Shown here piece by piece: positions 18,152 to 25,984 of a stretch of DNA of 38,891 nucleotides. Within the stretch, counting starts at the first letter, position 1. Every line of letters starts with the position of its first letter. Both the position numbers and the translations under genes were made by a program. A model generated the notes under the pieces. It saw only the letters and a program-made list of their open reading frames with translations. It searched no databases and was not told the origin of the DNA. Source of the DNA: Stutzerimonas stutzeri (GTDB lineage Bacteria > Pseudomonadota > Gammaproteobacteria > Pseudomonadales > Pseudomonadaceae). The stretch spans positions 1 to 38,891 of the forward strand of contig NZ_JAMOIE010000046.1 in NCBI RefSeq assembly GCF_024448935.1. Reading direction: 5' to 3'.

Positions 18152-19271
18152 ACCGCGGGTCCTGCAGTTCTGCCACGGCTATGACGGGCCCTTCCTGGAC
18201 TGTGCCCGTCAGTACGCCAGCCTGTTCGCCGGCACCGGCTACCGGGTGACCACGGTGTTCCTCACCGGCGCGCCCGATGCCGAGGTGGCCGCCGGCTGCG
18301 CCAGCGACGAGGTGCTGTTCCTCGACTACAGCTCGAAGGACGTGCGCGGCCTCAAGCTGCGCGCCATCCGCGACCTGCGCGAGATCGCCCGCTCGCGGGA
18401 CTTCCGCTTCTGCATCGCCCACCGCTTCAAGCCCACCTGGGTGGCCATGCTGGCCACGCGCCTGCCGGTGATCGGCGTGCACCACGGCTTCGGCGACTAC
18501 CGCCGGCTCGGCCGCAAGCTGTTCGCCAAGCTGTTCGCCAAGCGCCTGAGCCTGCTGGCGGTGTCCAACGCCGTGCGCGACGAACTGCGCCAGTGCCTGC
18601 CGGCCTGGCCGGCGGAGCGCATCGAGACGCTGTACAACCGCGTCGATGTCGACGCCCTGCAGGCCGAGCAGGTGGAGCGCTACCCGGCGCGCCAGCACCT
18701 GCGCCTGGCGGACAACGCCTGGGTGGTCGGCAACGTCGGCCGCCTGCACCCGGACAAGGACCAGGCCACGCTGCTGCGCGGTTTCGCCGCGGCCCTGCCG
18801 CAACTGCCGCCGAACGCGCTGCTGGCGATCCTCGGCAAGGGCCGCCTGGAGGAAGACCTCAAGGCGCTGGCCCGCGAGCTGGGCATCGCCGAGCGCGTGC
18901 TGTTCCTCGGCCAGGTGCCGGACGCGCGGCGCTACTTCAAGGCCTTCGACGTGTTCGCCCTGAGTTCCGACCACGAGCCCTTCGGCATGGTCCTGCTGGA
19001 GGCCATGGCCGCCGGCGTGCCGCTGATCTCCACCGCCGGCGGCGGCGCCGGCGAAATCGTCGAGGGCCTGGGCATCCTCTTCCCGCTGCGCGACGACGCG
19101 GCCCTGGCCCAGGGCCTGGGGCATCTGGCGGCGCTCGACCGGCAGCAGCGCGAGGCCTGCGCCCGGCTGATGGACGAGCGCCTGCACACGCGCTTCTCCG
19201 ACGAGGCCGTGCGCCAGGAGTTCTGGAGCCTGCCGATGGTCCGTGCGCTGACGCGTGGCGTTTCCGAATGA
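18135..19271 (+). CDS. wapH: Core glycosyltransferase, GT4 family, WapH-like
   Basis: Predicted retaining glycosyltransferase adding a hexose, probably glucose, to the LPS outer core. 378 residues. The N-terminal domain begins RVLQFCHGYDGPFLDC; the donor domain contains VGNVGRLHPDKDQATLLRGF, FLGQVPDARRYFKAFDVFAL and the E-x7-E motif EPFGMVLLEAMAAGVPLI. The start lies within the end of the carbamoyltransferase gene, as expected for coupled translation. Assignment to WapH rests on gene order and resemblance; the sugar and linkage cannot be read from the sequence. Confidence 0.83.
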   Translation: MTRSAEPRVLQFCHGYDGPFLDCARQYASLFAGTGYRVTTVFLTGAPDAEVAAGCASDEVLFLDYSSKDVRGLKLRAIRDLREIARSRDFRFCIAHRFKPTWVAMLATRLPVIGVHHGFGDYRRLGRKLFAKLFAKRLSLLAVSNAVRDELRQCLPAWPAERIETLYNRVDVDALQAEQVERYPARQHLRLADNAWVVGNVGRLHPDKDQATLLRGFAAALPQLPPNALLAILGKGRLEEDLKALARELGIAERVLFLGQVPDARRYFKAFDVFALSSDHEPFGMVLLEAMAAGVPLISTAGGGAGEIVEGLGILFPLRDDAALAQGLGHLAALDRQQREACARLMDERLHTRFSDEAVRQEFWSLPMVRALTRGVSE

Positions 19272-19296
19272 CGGCCGCGGCCGCCAAGGGTGAATC

Positions 19297-20253
19297 TTGA
19301 AAGTCCTGTTCCTGGTCCAGAAAGAACAACGCGCCATTCTCGACCGCCTCTACGACGGCATCGCCGAGCACTGCGACTGCGACCTGCGCTGGCTGAGCAG
19401 CGACGAGCAGGCCAACCTGCGCCGCTACTTCCGCGAGCAGGTCGACGTCTCGCGCTACGACCGCATCCTGTTCTTCCTGCGCTTCAAGAAGGAAATGCGC
19501 CAGGCTTCCTTCATCGCCAGCGTGCCGAACCTGGTGATCCTCGAACACGATGCCTACCAGAACTACATCCCCTGCAAGTACACCGGCAAGTTCAGCGCCC
19601 ACTACCGGCGCCTGCCCTGGGCGCGGGTGATCAGCTCCGGCGCGGTGGTCGCCCGGCGCCTGCGCGAGGAAGGCTTCGACGCCGTCTTCGTGCCCAAGGG
19701 CTACGACCAGGACCTGCTCCACGACCTGGGCCGCGAGCGCGACATCGAACTGGCCTTCGTCGGCAGCACCGGCAGCGTCGCCTACAGCGGGCGCAAGGCG
19801 CTGCTGGACGAGCTGGGCAAGGTGGAGAAGCTGCTGGTCACCAAGACCAACTCCGGCGAGGACTACCTGAACACGCTCAACCGCATCCGCTTCTTCGTCA
19901 GCGCGGACGTCGGCATGGGCGAGTACATGATCAAGAACTTCGAGGCCATGGCCTGCGGCTGCGTGCTTTTTGCCTACGATCAGGGAGAGGAGGAGAACCG
20001 CGCGCTGGGCCTGATGGACATGCACAACGTGGTGTTCTACCGCGACATCCCCGAGCTGCGCCGCAAGCTGCAGGTGCTGCGCAAGGACCCCGCCCTGGCC
20101 GCGCGCATCGCCGCGCAGGGCCGCCGGCTGGCCGAGGAAGGCTTCGGTTTCAGCCAGATCGGGGCGCGCATCGTCGAGGCGATGACGCCACCCTTGCGCC
20201 CACGTCCGCAACCGGGCAGGCTGGAGCGATTACGCCGGGCTCTGGGAATTTGA
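19297..20253 (+). CDS. ssg: Cell-surface polysaccharide glycosyltransferase, Ssg-like
   Basis: 318 residues from a TTG start at 19297, with AAGGGTGA just upstream: MKVLFLVQKEQRAILDRLYD. It matches my recollection of Pseudomonas Ssg, needed for normal LPS core/O-antigen and surface sugars. Visible features are VPKGYDQDLL, the nucleotide-binding-like LAFVGSTGSVAYSGRKALL, and SADVGMGEYMIKNFEAMACG, a GT-B C-terminal acidic motif with the E near MIKNFEA. The start is set by the TTG because the next in-frame ATG would remove the conserved N terminus. Confidence 0.85.
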   Translation: MKVLFLVQKEQRAILDRLYDGIAEHCDCDLRWLSSDEQANLRRYFREQVDVSRYDRILFFLRFKKEMRQASFIASVPNLVILEHDAYQNYIPCKYTGKFSAHYRRLPWARVISSGAVVARRLREEGFDAVFVPKGYDQDLLHDLGRERDIELAFVGSTGSVAYSGRKALLDELGKVEKLLVTKTNSGEDYLNTLNRIRFFVSADVGMGEYMIKNFEAMACGCVLFAYDQGEEENRALGLMDMHNVVFYRDIPELRRKLQVLRKDPALAARIAAQGRRLAEEGFGFSQIGARIVEAMTPPLRPRPQPGRLERLRRALGI

Positions 20254-20303
20254 ACATTCATGCGCCGAAGCTTTCGTGGCGGCCATCGGGGCCGGAGGTG
20301 GTC

Positions 20304-21170
20304 GTGCCCAGGCCGCTGATCTCCGTGCTGGTTCCCTGTTACAACCGCGAACGCTACATCGAGGAGGCCCTGCTGAGCATCCTCGAGCAGGATTATCCGA
20401 ATTTCGAGCTGATCGTCGTCGACGACGGCTCCCAGGATGCCAGCGCCGAAAAGATCGAGGCCCTGCGCCAGCGCTACGGCTTCCAGTTCTACCGGCAAGC
20501 CAACCAGGGCGTCAGCGCCGCGCTGAACACGGCCCTGAGCCATGCCCGCGGCGAGTTCATCGCCACGCCCGATTCCGATGACGTCATGCTGCCGGGCCGC
20601 CTGTCGCTGCAGGCCGCCTACCTCGAGGCGCATCCCCAGGTGGGCTGCGTCGGGGCGCGGGTGGTCTACGTCGACTCCGAAGGGCGGCGGCTGAAGACCG
20701 AGGAGGGCAAGTCGCTGCGCAGCTACAGCTTCGCCGAGCTGCTGTCCCGCGCCCACGCCATCGGCGCCCCCGTGGCCATGTATCGACGCGAGGCGCTGGA
20801 CCGTGCCGGGGGCTATGACCCGGCGATCCGCATCCAGGATTTCCAGATCACCCTGAAGATCGCCCACCTGGGCTATCGCACGGATGTGCTGCCGGACCTG
20901 GTGACGCTCTACCGCAGGCATGCGGGCAACATGTCCAAGACCGCCTACCAGTGCCAGCTCGACTACGACCTGATGGCCATCGCCCCCTACCGTGGCCATC
21001 CCTGCTACTCGCAGGGCCTGACCTGCGTGATCAACAAGGCGCTCAAGTACTCGGTGGTGTCGGACAAGGCCTATGCCCTGCGGCTTCTTCTGCGGCTGCC
21101 GCCATGGCGCTGGAATCGCGTGACCTGGCGTCGCCTGCGTCACCTCATGTTCAAGTTCCACGAGGGATGA
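20304..21170 (+). CDS. GT-A family 2 glycosyltransferase of the LPS core (WapR position)
   Basis: 288 residues from GTG 20304, favoured by GGAGG 5 bases upstream and a product beginning MPRPLISVLVPCYNRERY; a TTG at 20250 would add 18 unusual residues and overlap ssg. GT2 hallmarks: ELIVVDDGSQD (nucleotide-binding Asp), the DxD-like TPDSDD, and QD in IRIQDFQITLKIA as the probable catalytic base region. It stands where P. aeruginosa has WapR, the rhamnosyltransferase creating the O-antigen acceptor, but donor sugar and orthology are unproven. The stop overlaps the first ATG of the ligase gene. Confidence 0.82.
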   Translation: MPRPLISVLVPCYNRERYIEEALLSILEQDYPNFELIVVDDGSQDASAEKIEALRQRYGFQFYRQANQGVSAALNTALSHARGEFIATPDSDDVMLPGRLSLQAAYLEAHPQVGCVGARVVYVDSEGRRLKTEEGKSLRSYSFAELLSRAHAIGAPVAMYRREALDRAGGYDPAIRIQDFQITLKIAHLGYRTDVLPDLVTLYRRHAGNMSKTAYQCQLDYDLMAIAPYRGHPCYSQGLTCVINKALKYSVVSDKAYALRLLLRLPPWRWNRVTWRRLRHLMFKFHEG

Positions 21171-22405
21171 GTGCGTCCGGGATGAAGTCGATGTTGTTGC
21201 AAGCGTGGCAGACCTGGCGGCCCGCGATGAGTCAAGGCGGTGTACCAATCGCCCGCAGGGACCGGGTGGCCGAGGCGATGCTGGGGTTCGGCGTGTTCTG
21301 GACCATCGCCGGGGTGTTGCTGACGCCGACCATGAAGTTCTACTACACCATGGTGGCGCTGTTCGTGTACCTGCCGGCGCTCTGGCTGGTAATCGCCCGC
21401 CGCGCCGAACTGGGGCGGCTGATCGCCGAACGCAGGGAAATGTGGTTGTTCCTGGCGCTGTTCGCCTGGGCCAACCTCTCGCTGTTGTGGGCCGTCGGCG
21501 ATTTCGATCGATTGTCGCGGGTCAAGCAGTCGAGCCTCTTCGTATTGTTGGTCTGTGGCTGGCTGCTCTGGGCCCGGGCCAGCGAGCCACGCCTGCGCGG
21601 CACCTTGGTGCTGCTCGGTGTCCTCAACAGCCTCTACAGCCTGGCCGCGCTGCTCTGGGCGCCGGCTTATGCGCCCGAGCGCCTGAACGGCTTCGGAGGC
21701 TTCCTCGACAACCCCAACGCGGCCGCCTACGCCACGGGCTTCCTGCTGGTGATGGCGTTGCCGCTGCGTCCGGCGGGGCGCGGCTGGTGGCTGGCCTGGC
21801 TGCTGTTGCAGCTCCCCCCGCTGGTCTATGTCGCCCTGTGCGGCAGCCGCGGTGCGCTCCTGGCGCTGATGGCCACGGCAGTGTTCTGCCTGGTGTTGCT
21901 GCCGGGCTGGCGCAAGCGCCTGGCTGCCCTGTCGGCCCTGGCCGGCGGCATCGCGCTGTTCTGCCTGGAGCCGAGCCTGATGGCAAGGGGGGATTCGGAG
22001 CGGCTGGAGCTGTTGCGCAGCGCCTTGCCGATCCTGCGCGAGCATTTCTGGAACGGCGTGGGCTACGGCACCACCTACGAGGTCCAGGGCTGGGCCGGCG
22101 GCTACCATGGCAGCGCCCACAATTTCCTGCTGCACACCGCCCTGCAGTATGGGATTCCGGCGCTGCTCGTCTGGCTGGTGCTCTGGGCGATGCTGGGCCT
22201 GCGGGCCTGGCGCAGCCGCCATACGCAACTGGGCCTGGCGTTGCTGCTGCTGTGGGTCTATGCCAGCGTGGCCATGCAGTTCGACGTATTCAGCCTGTGG
22301 GAGCGCACCCGCGCCATGTGGCTGATGCCCTGGGCGGTGTTCCTGCTCGGCCTGAGCCTGAAGCGCCCGGCCGGGCAGGCCGGCGGCGAACTCAACCGGC
22401 GTTGA
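21167..22405 (+). CDS. waaL: O-antigen ligase (WaaL/Wzy_C family) membrane protein
   Basis: Inner-membrane protein predicted to join O-antigen from undecaprenyl diphosphate to core-lipid A on the periplasmic side. 412 residues from ATG 21167 (ATGA overlap with the previous stop); ATG codons at 21182 and 21227 are alternatives because the ribosome site is poor. About 12 hydrophobic segments are visible. The Wzy_C/ligase region includes GVGYGTTYEVQG and YHGSAHNFLLHTALQYGI, with the His-Asn pair common in ligases. The position after core transferases supports WaaL rather than Wzy polymerase. It converges on the next gene and the coding ends overlap by 14 bases. Confidence 0.82.
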   Translation: MSASGMKSMLLQAWQTWRPAMSQGGVPIARRDRVAEAMLGFGVFWTIAGVLLTPTMKFYYTMVALFVYLPALWLVIARRAELGRLIAERREMWLFLALFAWANLSLLWAVGDFDRLSRVKQSSLFVLLVCGWLLWARASEPRLRGTLVLLGVLNSLYSLAALLWAPAYAPERLNGFGGFLDNPNAAAYATGFLLVMALPLRPAGRGWWLAWLLLQLPPLVYVALCGSRGALLALMATAVFCLVLLPGWRKRLAALSALAGGIALFCLEPSLMARGDSERLELLRSALPILREHFWNGVGYGTTYEVQGWAGGYHGSAHNFLLHTALQYGIPALLVWLVLWAMLGLRAWRSRHTQLGLALLLLWVYASVAMQFDVFSLWERTRAMWLMPWAVFLLGLSLKRPAGQAGGELNRR

Positions 22406-23039
22406 GGATGCCCCGCAGTTCGCGGGCGTCCCAGCGTACCGTGCCGTGGCGCAGGTAGCCCTCGCTCAGCTCGCCGCCCTCATCCGCCAGCAACCACTGC
22501 CGATCCTCCGCATAGCGCAGCATGTGCGCGAAGTTGCGCTTGCGCTGGGCGCGGCCGAGGGCGCGGCGCTGGGTCTTCATGTCGGCGATGTCGATCAGCC
22601 CCAATTCGCCCTGCGGGGTCTGCACCACGTTGCCCAGGTGCAGCGAACGGAAGTACACGCCGCGCTCGTGCAGCCGGGCGATCAGCTCGCCCAGGCGCTC
22701 GCGCAGGGCGCTGTCGGCCTGGCCGGCGGCGATCAACTGGCGCAGCGTCTGGCCCGGCAGCGGGCGGTAGTGCACCAGGTCGCGGGCGATGCCGGGCACG
22801 CGGTAGACGCCGATCACCTCGGGGCAGGGAATGCCCAGCCGCTGCAGCGCCCGGGCGTTGTCGGCGAAGCGCTGGGCGTAGGGGTAGAGCGCCGCCGAGG
22901 AGATCAGCCGCTTGCGCCGGAACAGCTTGACGAAGTTGCCGTCGGGCAGGCGCAGGACCTTGTCGCCGTGCTTGTCGGCTTCCAGCACGGTGGCGCCGGC
23001 GCGAAGCGATTCGTAGGCGGATAGGTCGAGCTCTTGCAT
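22392..23039 (-). CDS. Kinase-fold protein of the LPS cluster, HRD Asp replaced by Ser
   Basis: 215 residues, antisense to the rest of the cluster and overlapping the end of waaL. It resembles the kinase-like ('toluene tolerance') gene next to msbA in other pseudomonads. N-lobe Lys is in DGNFVKLFRRKR. The catalytic loop reads YFRSLHLGNVV, so the HGD/HRD aspartate is Ser, while the Asn is retained; the metal-binding Asp is present in LGLIDIADM. It may be a pseudokinase or use an altered mechanism. The ATG at 23039 starts MQELDLSAYESLRAG. Substrate unknown; a role in LPS is inferred from location. Confidence 0.83.
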   Translation of the reverse strand: MQELDLSAYESLRAGATVLEADKHGDKVLRLPDGNFVKLFRRKRLISSAALYPYAQRFADNARALQRLGIPCPEVIGVYRVPGIARDLVHYRPLPGQTLRQLIAAGQADSALRERLGELIARLHERGVYFRSLHLGNVVQTPQGELGLIDIADMKTQRRALGRAQRKRNFAHMLRYAEDRQWLLADEGGELSEGYLRHGTVRWDARELRGILNAG

Positions 23040-23100
23040 ACCGGCTTCCTGGACGGGGGCCGGCTATAGTAGCCCAGGCGCCGGGCAAACGAGAGGCCTG

Positions 23101-23109
23101 TGTTATAAT
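23101..23109 (+). promoter_or_regulatory. Extended -10 promoter of msbA
   Basis: TGTTATAAT is a perfect TGn-extended -10 with consensus TATAAT at 23104-23109, located 29 bases before the msbA ATG. No good -35 hexamer stands 16-18 bases upstream, as usual for extended -10 promoters. Expected transcription start is near 23116. Confidence 0.65.
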
Positions 23110-23138
23110 CGCCGGCCTTTTCAGCGTGCGATTCTTTC

Positions 23139-24959
23139 ATGACCGGCAAAGACACCGCAGAGCCCTCGAGCCTGAAGATCTACTTCCGCCTGCTCACCTA
23201 CGTGCGGCCCTATTGGGGCATGTTCGCCCTGAGCATCGTCGGCTTCCTGATCTTCGCCGCCACCCAGCCGATGCTGGCCGGCATCCTCAAGTATTTCGTC
23301 GACGGCCTGACGCACCCGGACGCCAAGCTGTTCCCCAACGCGCCCTGGCCCTGGCTGCGCGACCTCTCGCTGCTCTACGCGGTGCCGCTGCTGGTGGTGA
23401 TGATCGCGGTGTGGCAGGGCATCGGCTCCTTCCTCGGCAACTACTACATCGCCCGCGTCTCCCTGGGCCTGGTGCACGACCTGCGGGTGGCGCTGTTCAA
23501 CAACCTGCTGACGCTGCCCAACCGCTACTTCGACAGCCACAACTCCGGGCACCTGATCTCGCGCATCACCTTCAACGTGACCATGGTCACCGGCGCCGCC
23601 ACCGACGCCATCAAGGTGGTGATCCGCGAAGGCATGACCGTGGTCTTCCTGTTCCTCTCGCTGCTGTACATGAACTGGAAGCTGACCCTGGTGATGGTCG
23701 CCATCCTGCCGGTCATCGCCGTGATGGTGACCAGCGCCAGCCGCAAGTTCCGCAAGCAGAGCAAGAAGATCCAGGTGGCCATGGGCGACGTGACCCACGT
23801 TTCCTCCGAGACCATCCAGGGCTACCGCGTGGTGCGCAGCTTCGGCGGCGAGGCCTACGAGCGCGAGCGCTTCCTGCAGGTGAGCCACGAGAACACCAGC
23901 AAGAACCTGCGCATGAACAAGACCTCGGCGATCTACACGCCGATGCTGCAACTGGTGATCTACAGCGCCATGGCGGTGCTGCTGTACCTGGTGCTGCTGC
24001 TGCGCGGCGACGCCACCGTCGGCGACCTGGTGGCCTACATCTCCATGGCCGGCCTGCTGCCCAAGCCGATCCGCCAGCTTTCCGAAGTCAGCTCCACCAT
24101 CCAGAAGGGCGTGGCCGGCGCCGAGAGCATCTTCGAGCAGCTCGACGAGCAGCCCGAGGTGGACCATGGCAGCGTGGAGAAGGAGCGCGTGCAGGGCCGC
24201 CTGGAAGTGAAGAACCTCAGCTTCACCTACCCGGGCACCGACAAGCGCGTGCTCAATGACCTCAACTTCAGCGTCGAGCCGGGGCAGATGGTCGCCCTGG
24301 TCGGCCGCTCCGGCAGCGGCAAGTCGACCCTGGCCAACCTCATCCCGCGCTTCTACGACCACAGCGAGGGCAAGATCCTCCTCGATGGCGTGGACGTCGA
24401 CGACTACCGCCTGCGCAACCTGCGCAAGCACATCTCGCTGGTCACCCAGCAGGTCAACCTGTTCAACGACAGCGTGCTCAACAACATCGCCTACGGCGAC
24501 CTCGCCAGCAAGCCGCGCAGCGCGGTGGAGAAGGCCGCCGAGGATGCCTTCGCCCGCGAGTTCATCGACCGCCTGGCCGAAGGCTTCGACACCGAGGTGG
24601 GCGAGAACGGCGTGATGCTCTCCGGCGGCCAGCGCCAGCGCCTGGCCATCGCCCGCGCGCTGCTCAAGGACGCCCCGGTGCTGATCCTCGACGAGGCCAC
24701 CTCGGCGCTGGACACCGAGTCCGAGCGGCACATCCAGGCCGCCCTGGAGAAGGTCATGGAGGGCCGCACCACCCTGGTGATCGCCCACCGCCTGAGCACC
24801 ATCGAGCGCGCCGACCTGATCCTGGTGATGGACCAGGGCCACATCGTCGAGCGCGGCACCCACGACGAGCTGATCGCCCTCAACGGCTACTACGCGCGCC
24901 TGCACGCCAGGCAGTTCGCCGACGAGCCGGCCGAGGACGGCGTCGGCGAGTCGGTCTGA
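23139..24959 (+). CDS. msbA: Lipid A export ABC transporter, ATP-binding/permease protein
   Basis: Homodimeric inner-membrane flippase that moves core-lipid A to the periplasmic leaflet using ATP. 606 residues: transmembrane domain (about 15-330) with six hydrophobic segments, then the nucleotide-binding domain with Walker A GRSGSGKST near 389, signature LSGGQRQR near 495 and Walker B LILDEATSALD near 520, plus the H-loop IAHRLSTIE. ATG 23139 is supported by the promoter upstream. The TGA is directly followed by the ATG of the mig-14-like gene. Confidence 0.96.
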   Translation: MTGKDTAEPSSLKIYFRLLTYVRPYWGMFALSIVGFLIFAATQPMLAGILKYFVDGLTHPDAKLFPNAPWPWLRDLSLLYAVPLLVVMIAVWQGIGSFLGNYYIARVSLGLVHDLRVALFNNLLTLPNRYFDSHNSGHLISRITFNVTMVTGAATDAIKVVIREGMTVVFLFLSLLYMNWKLTLVMVAILPVIAVMVTSASRKFRKQSKKIQVAMGDVTHVSSETIQGYRVVRSFGGEAYERERFLQVSHENTSKNLRMNKTSAIYTPMLQLVIYSAMAVLLYLVLLLRGDATVGDLVAYISMAGLLPKPIRQLSEVSSTIQKGVAGAESIFEQLDEQPEVDHGSVEKERVQGRLEVKNLSFTYPGTDKRVLNDLNFSVEPGQMVALVGRSGSGKSTLANLIPRFYDHSEGKILLDGVDVDDYRLRNLRKHISLVTQQVNLFNDSVLNNIAYGDLASKPRSAVEKAAEDAFAREFIDRLAEGFDTEVGENGVMLSGGQRQRLAIARALLKDAPVLILDEATSALDTESERHIQAALEKVMEGRTTLVIAHRLSTIERADLILVMDQGHIVERGTHDELIALNGYYARLHARQFADEPAEDGVGESV

Positions 24960-25862
24960 ATGGCCCTGCTCGATCGCCTGCGCTGCTTCCGCGAGCGCGG
25001 CTGGACGACCATCGACGCCGCGGCCTACGCCGAGGCCTGGCAACGCTTCGGCGGCAGCGTGGCCACCCACCCGCAGGTGGTGGAGCGCCTGGCCGGCCTG
25101 GCCGGCATCCCGGTGCGCTACCTGGGCTGGGTCGCCGACGGCCAGCTGCGCGCCGCCATCCCCACCTGGGGCCGGCATCTGGCGCTGTCCAAGGACGTGC
25201 TCAAGCGCGAAGGCAAGAAGGCGCTGTTCGACCTGGGCAATGCCGAGGTCATCCTGCCGGTTGCCGAGGACGCGCGGATCGCCCTGCGCCACCGGGTGCG
25301 CTACCTGTCCGAGTTGAACCAGCAGCAGGTGACCGACGCCCGCCGGCAGGATGAAGAGCTGGCGCTGAACCGCGCGCCGGCGGACTTCTCGAAGAAATTC
25401 CGCTACAACCAGCGCCGCGAACTGCGCCTGCTGGAAGAGGCGGGCGGCGTGCTGCAGCCGATGGACGAGCTGAGCCCGGCCGAACAGGCGCGCATCTACG
25501 CCGAACTGTTCCAGCGCCGCTGGGGCTTCGAGGTGCCGGGCAAGGCGCGCCTGGCCGAGGTGCTGGAGTTGATGCGCGAATTCATGCGCGGCTCGCTGGT
25601 GCGCCTGGACGGCGAGCCGGTGGCGATCCAGATTCTCTACCGCGTCGAGTCGCCGAAGTGGATCAGCGTCGAGTACATCAACGGCGGCGTGGCCCCGGAG
25701 AACCGCGAGTTCAGCCCCGGCAGCGTGCTCACCCACGTCAACACCCAGCAGGCCTGGGCCGAGGCCGAGGCGCTGGGCAAGCCGCTACGCTATTCCTTCG
25801 GCCGCGCCGACCGCGAATACAAGGACCGCTGGTGCCACCGGGTGCCGGTGTTCCAGGTGTAA
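24960..25862 (+). CDS. Mig-14 family protein (antimicrobial peptide resistance)
   Basis: 300 residues, starting immediately after the msbA stop. The sequence resembles Mig-14 (Pfam Mig-14, GNAT-like fold): LALSKDVLKREGKKALFDLG, FSKKFRYNQRRELRLLEEAGG, the ELFQRRWGFEVPGK stretch, and a C-terminal YSFGRADREYKDRWCHRVPV. Mig-14 supports resistance to cationic antimicrobial peptides in Salmonella and P. aeruginosa and is associated with the inner membrane; the chemistry is not established. In P. aeruginosa, as I recall, it sits between wapH and ssg, so its place after msbA is a different order. Confidence 0.85.
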   Translation: MALLDRLRCFRERGWTTIDAAAYAEAWQRFGGSVATHPQVVERLAGLAGIPVRYLGWVADGQLRAAIPTWGRHLALSKDVLKREGKKALFDLGNAEVILPVAEDARIALRHRVRYLSELNQQQVTDARRQDEELALNRAPADFSKKFRYNQRRELRLLEEAGGVLQPMDELSPAEQARIYAELFQRRWGFEVPGKARLAEVLELMREFMRGSLVRLDGEPVAIQILYRVESPKWISVEYINGGVAPENREFSPGSVLTHVNTQQAWAEAEALGKPLRYSFGRADREYKDRWCHRVPVFQV

Positions 25863-25880
25863 ATGCTCGAAATGCTCTTC

Positions 25881-25946
25881 GTAGGAGCGAGCTTGCTCGC
25901 GAACAGATTCCGCAGCGGACTCATTCGCGAGCAAGCTCGCTCCTAC
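25881..25946. repeat. REPIN, class A (second copy)
   Basis: GTAGGAGCGAGCTTGCTCGC starts at 25881 and its inverted partner ends with CTAC at 25946, with a 20-odd base spacer. It occupies the gap between the mig-14-like and PIG-L genes and is the same class as the 12326 copy. Confidence 0.92.
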
Positions 25947-25984
25947 ATCCACAAGGCAATAGGTCCCTTCCCCGGAGAACGCCC

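Noticed and set aside
21167-22405. O-antigen polymerase Wzy instead of ligase
   Set aside because: Fold families overlap, but there is no O-antigen unit biosynthesis gene nearby and the place after the core glycosyltransferases is that of waaL; kept as ligase with reduced confidence.
23121-25736. 871-codon open frame antisense to msbA and the mig-14-like gene
   Set aside because: Spans two real genes; His/Gln/Val-rich composition typical of the reverse strand of very high-GC3 coding DNA.
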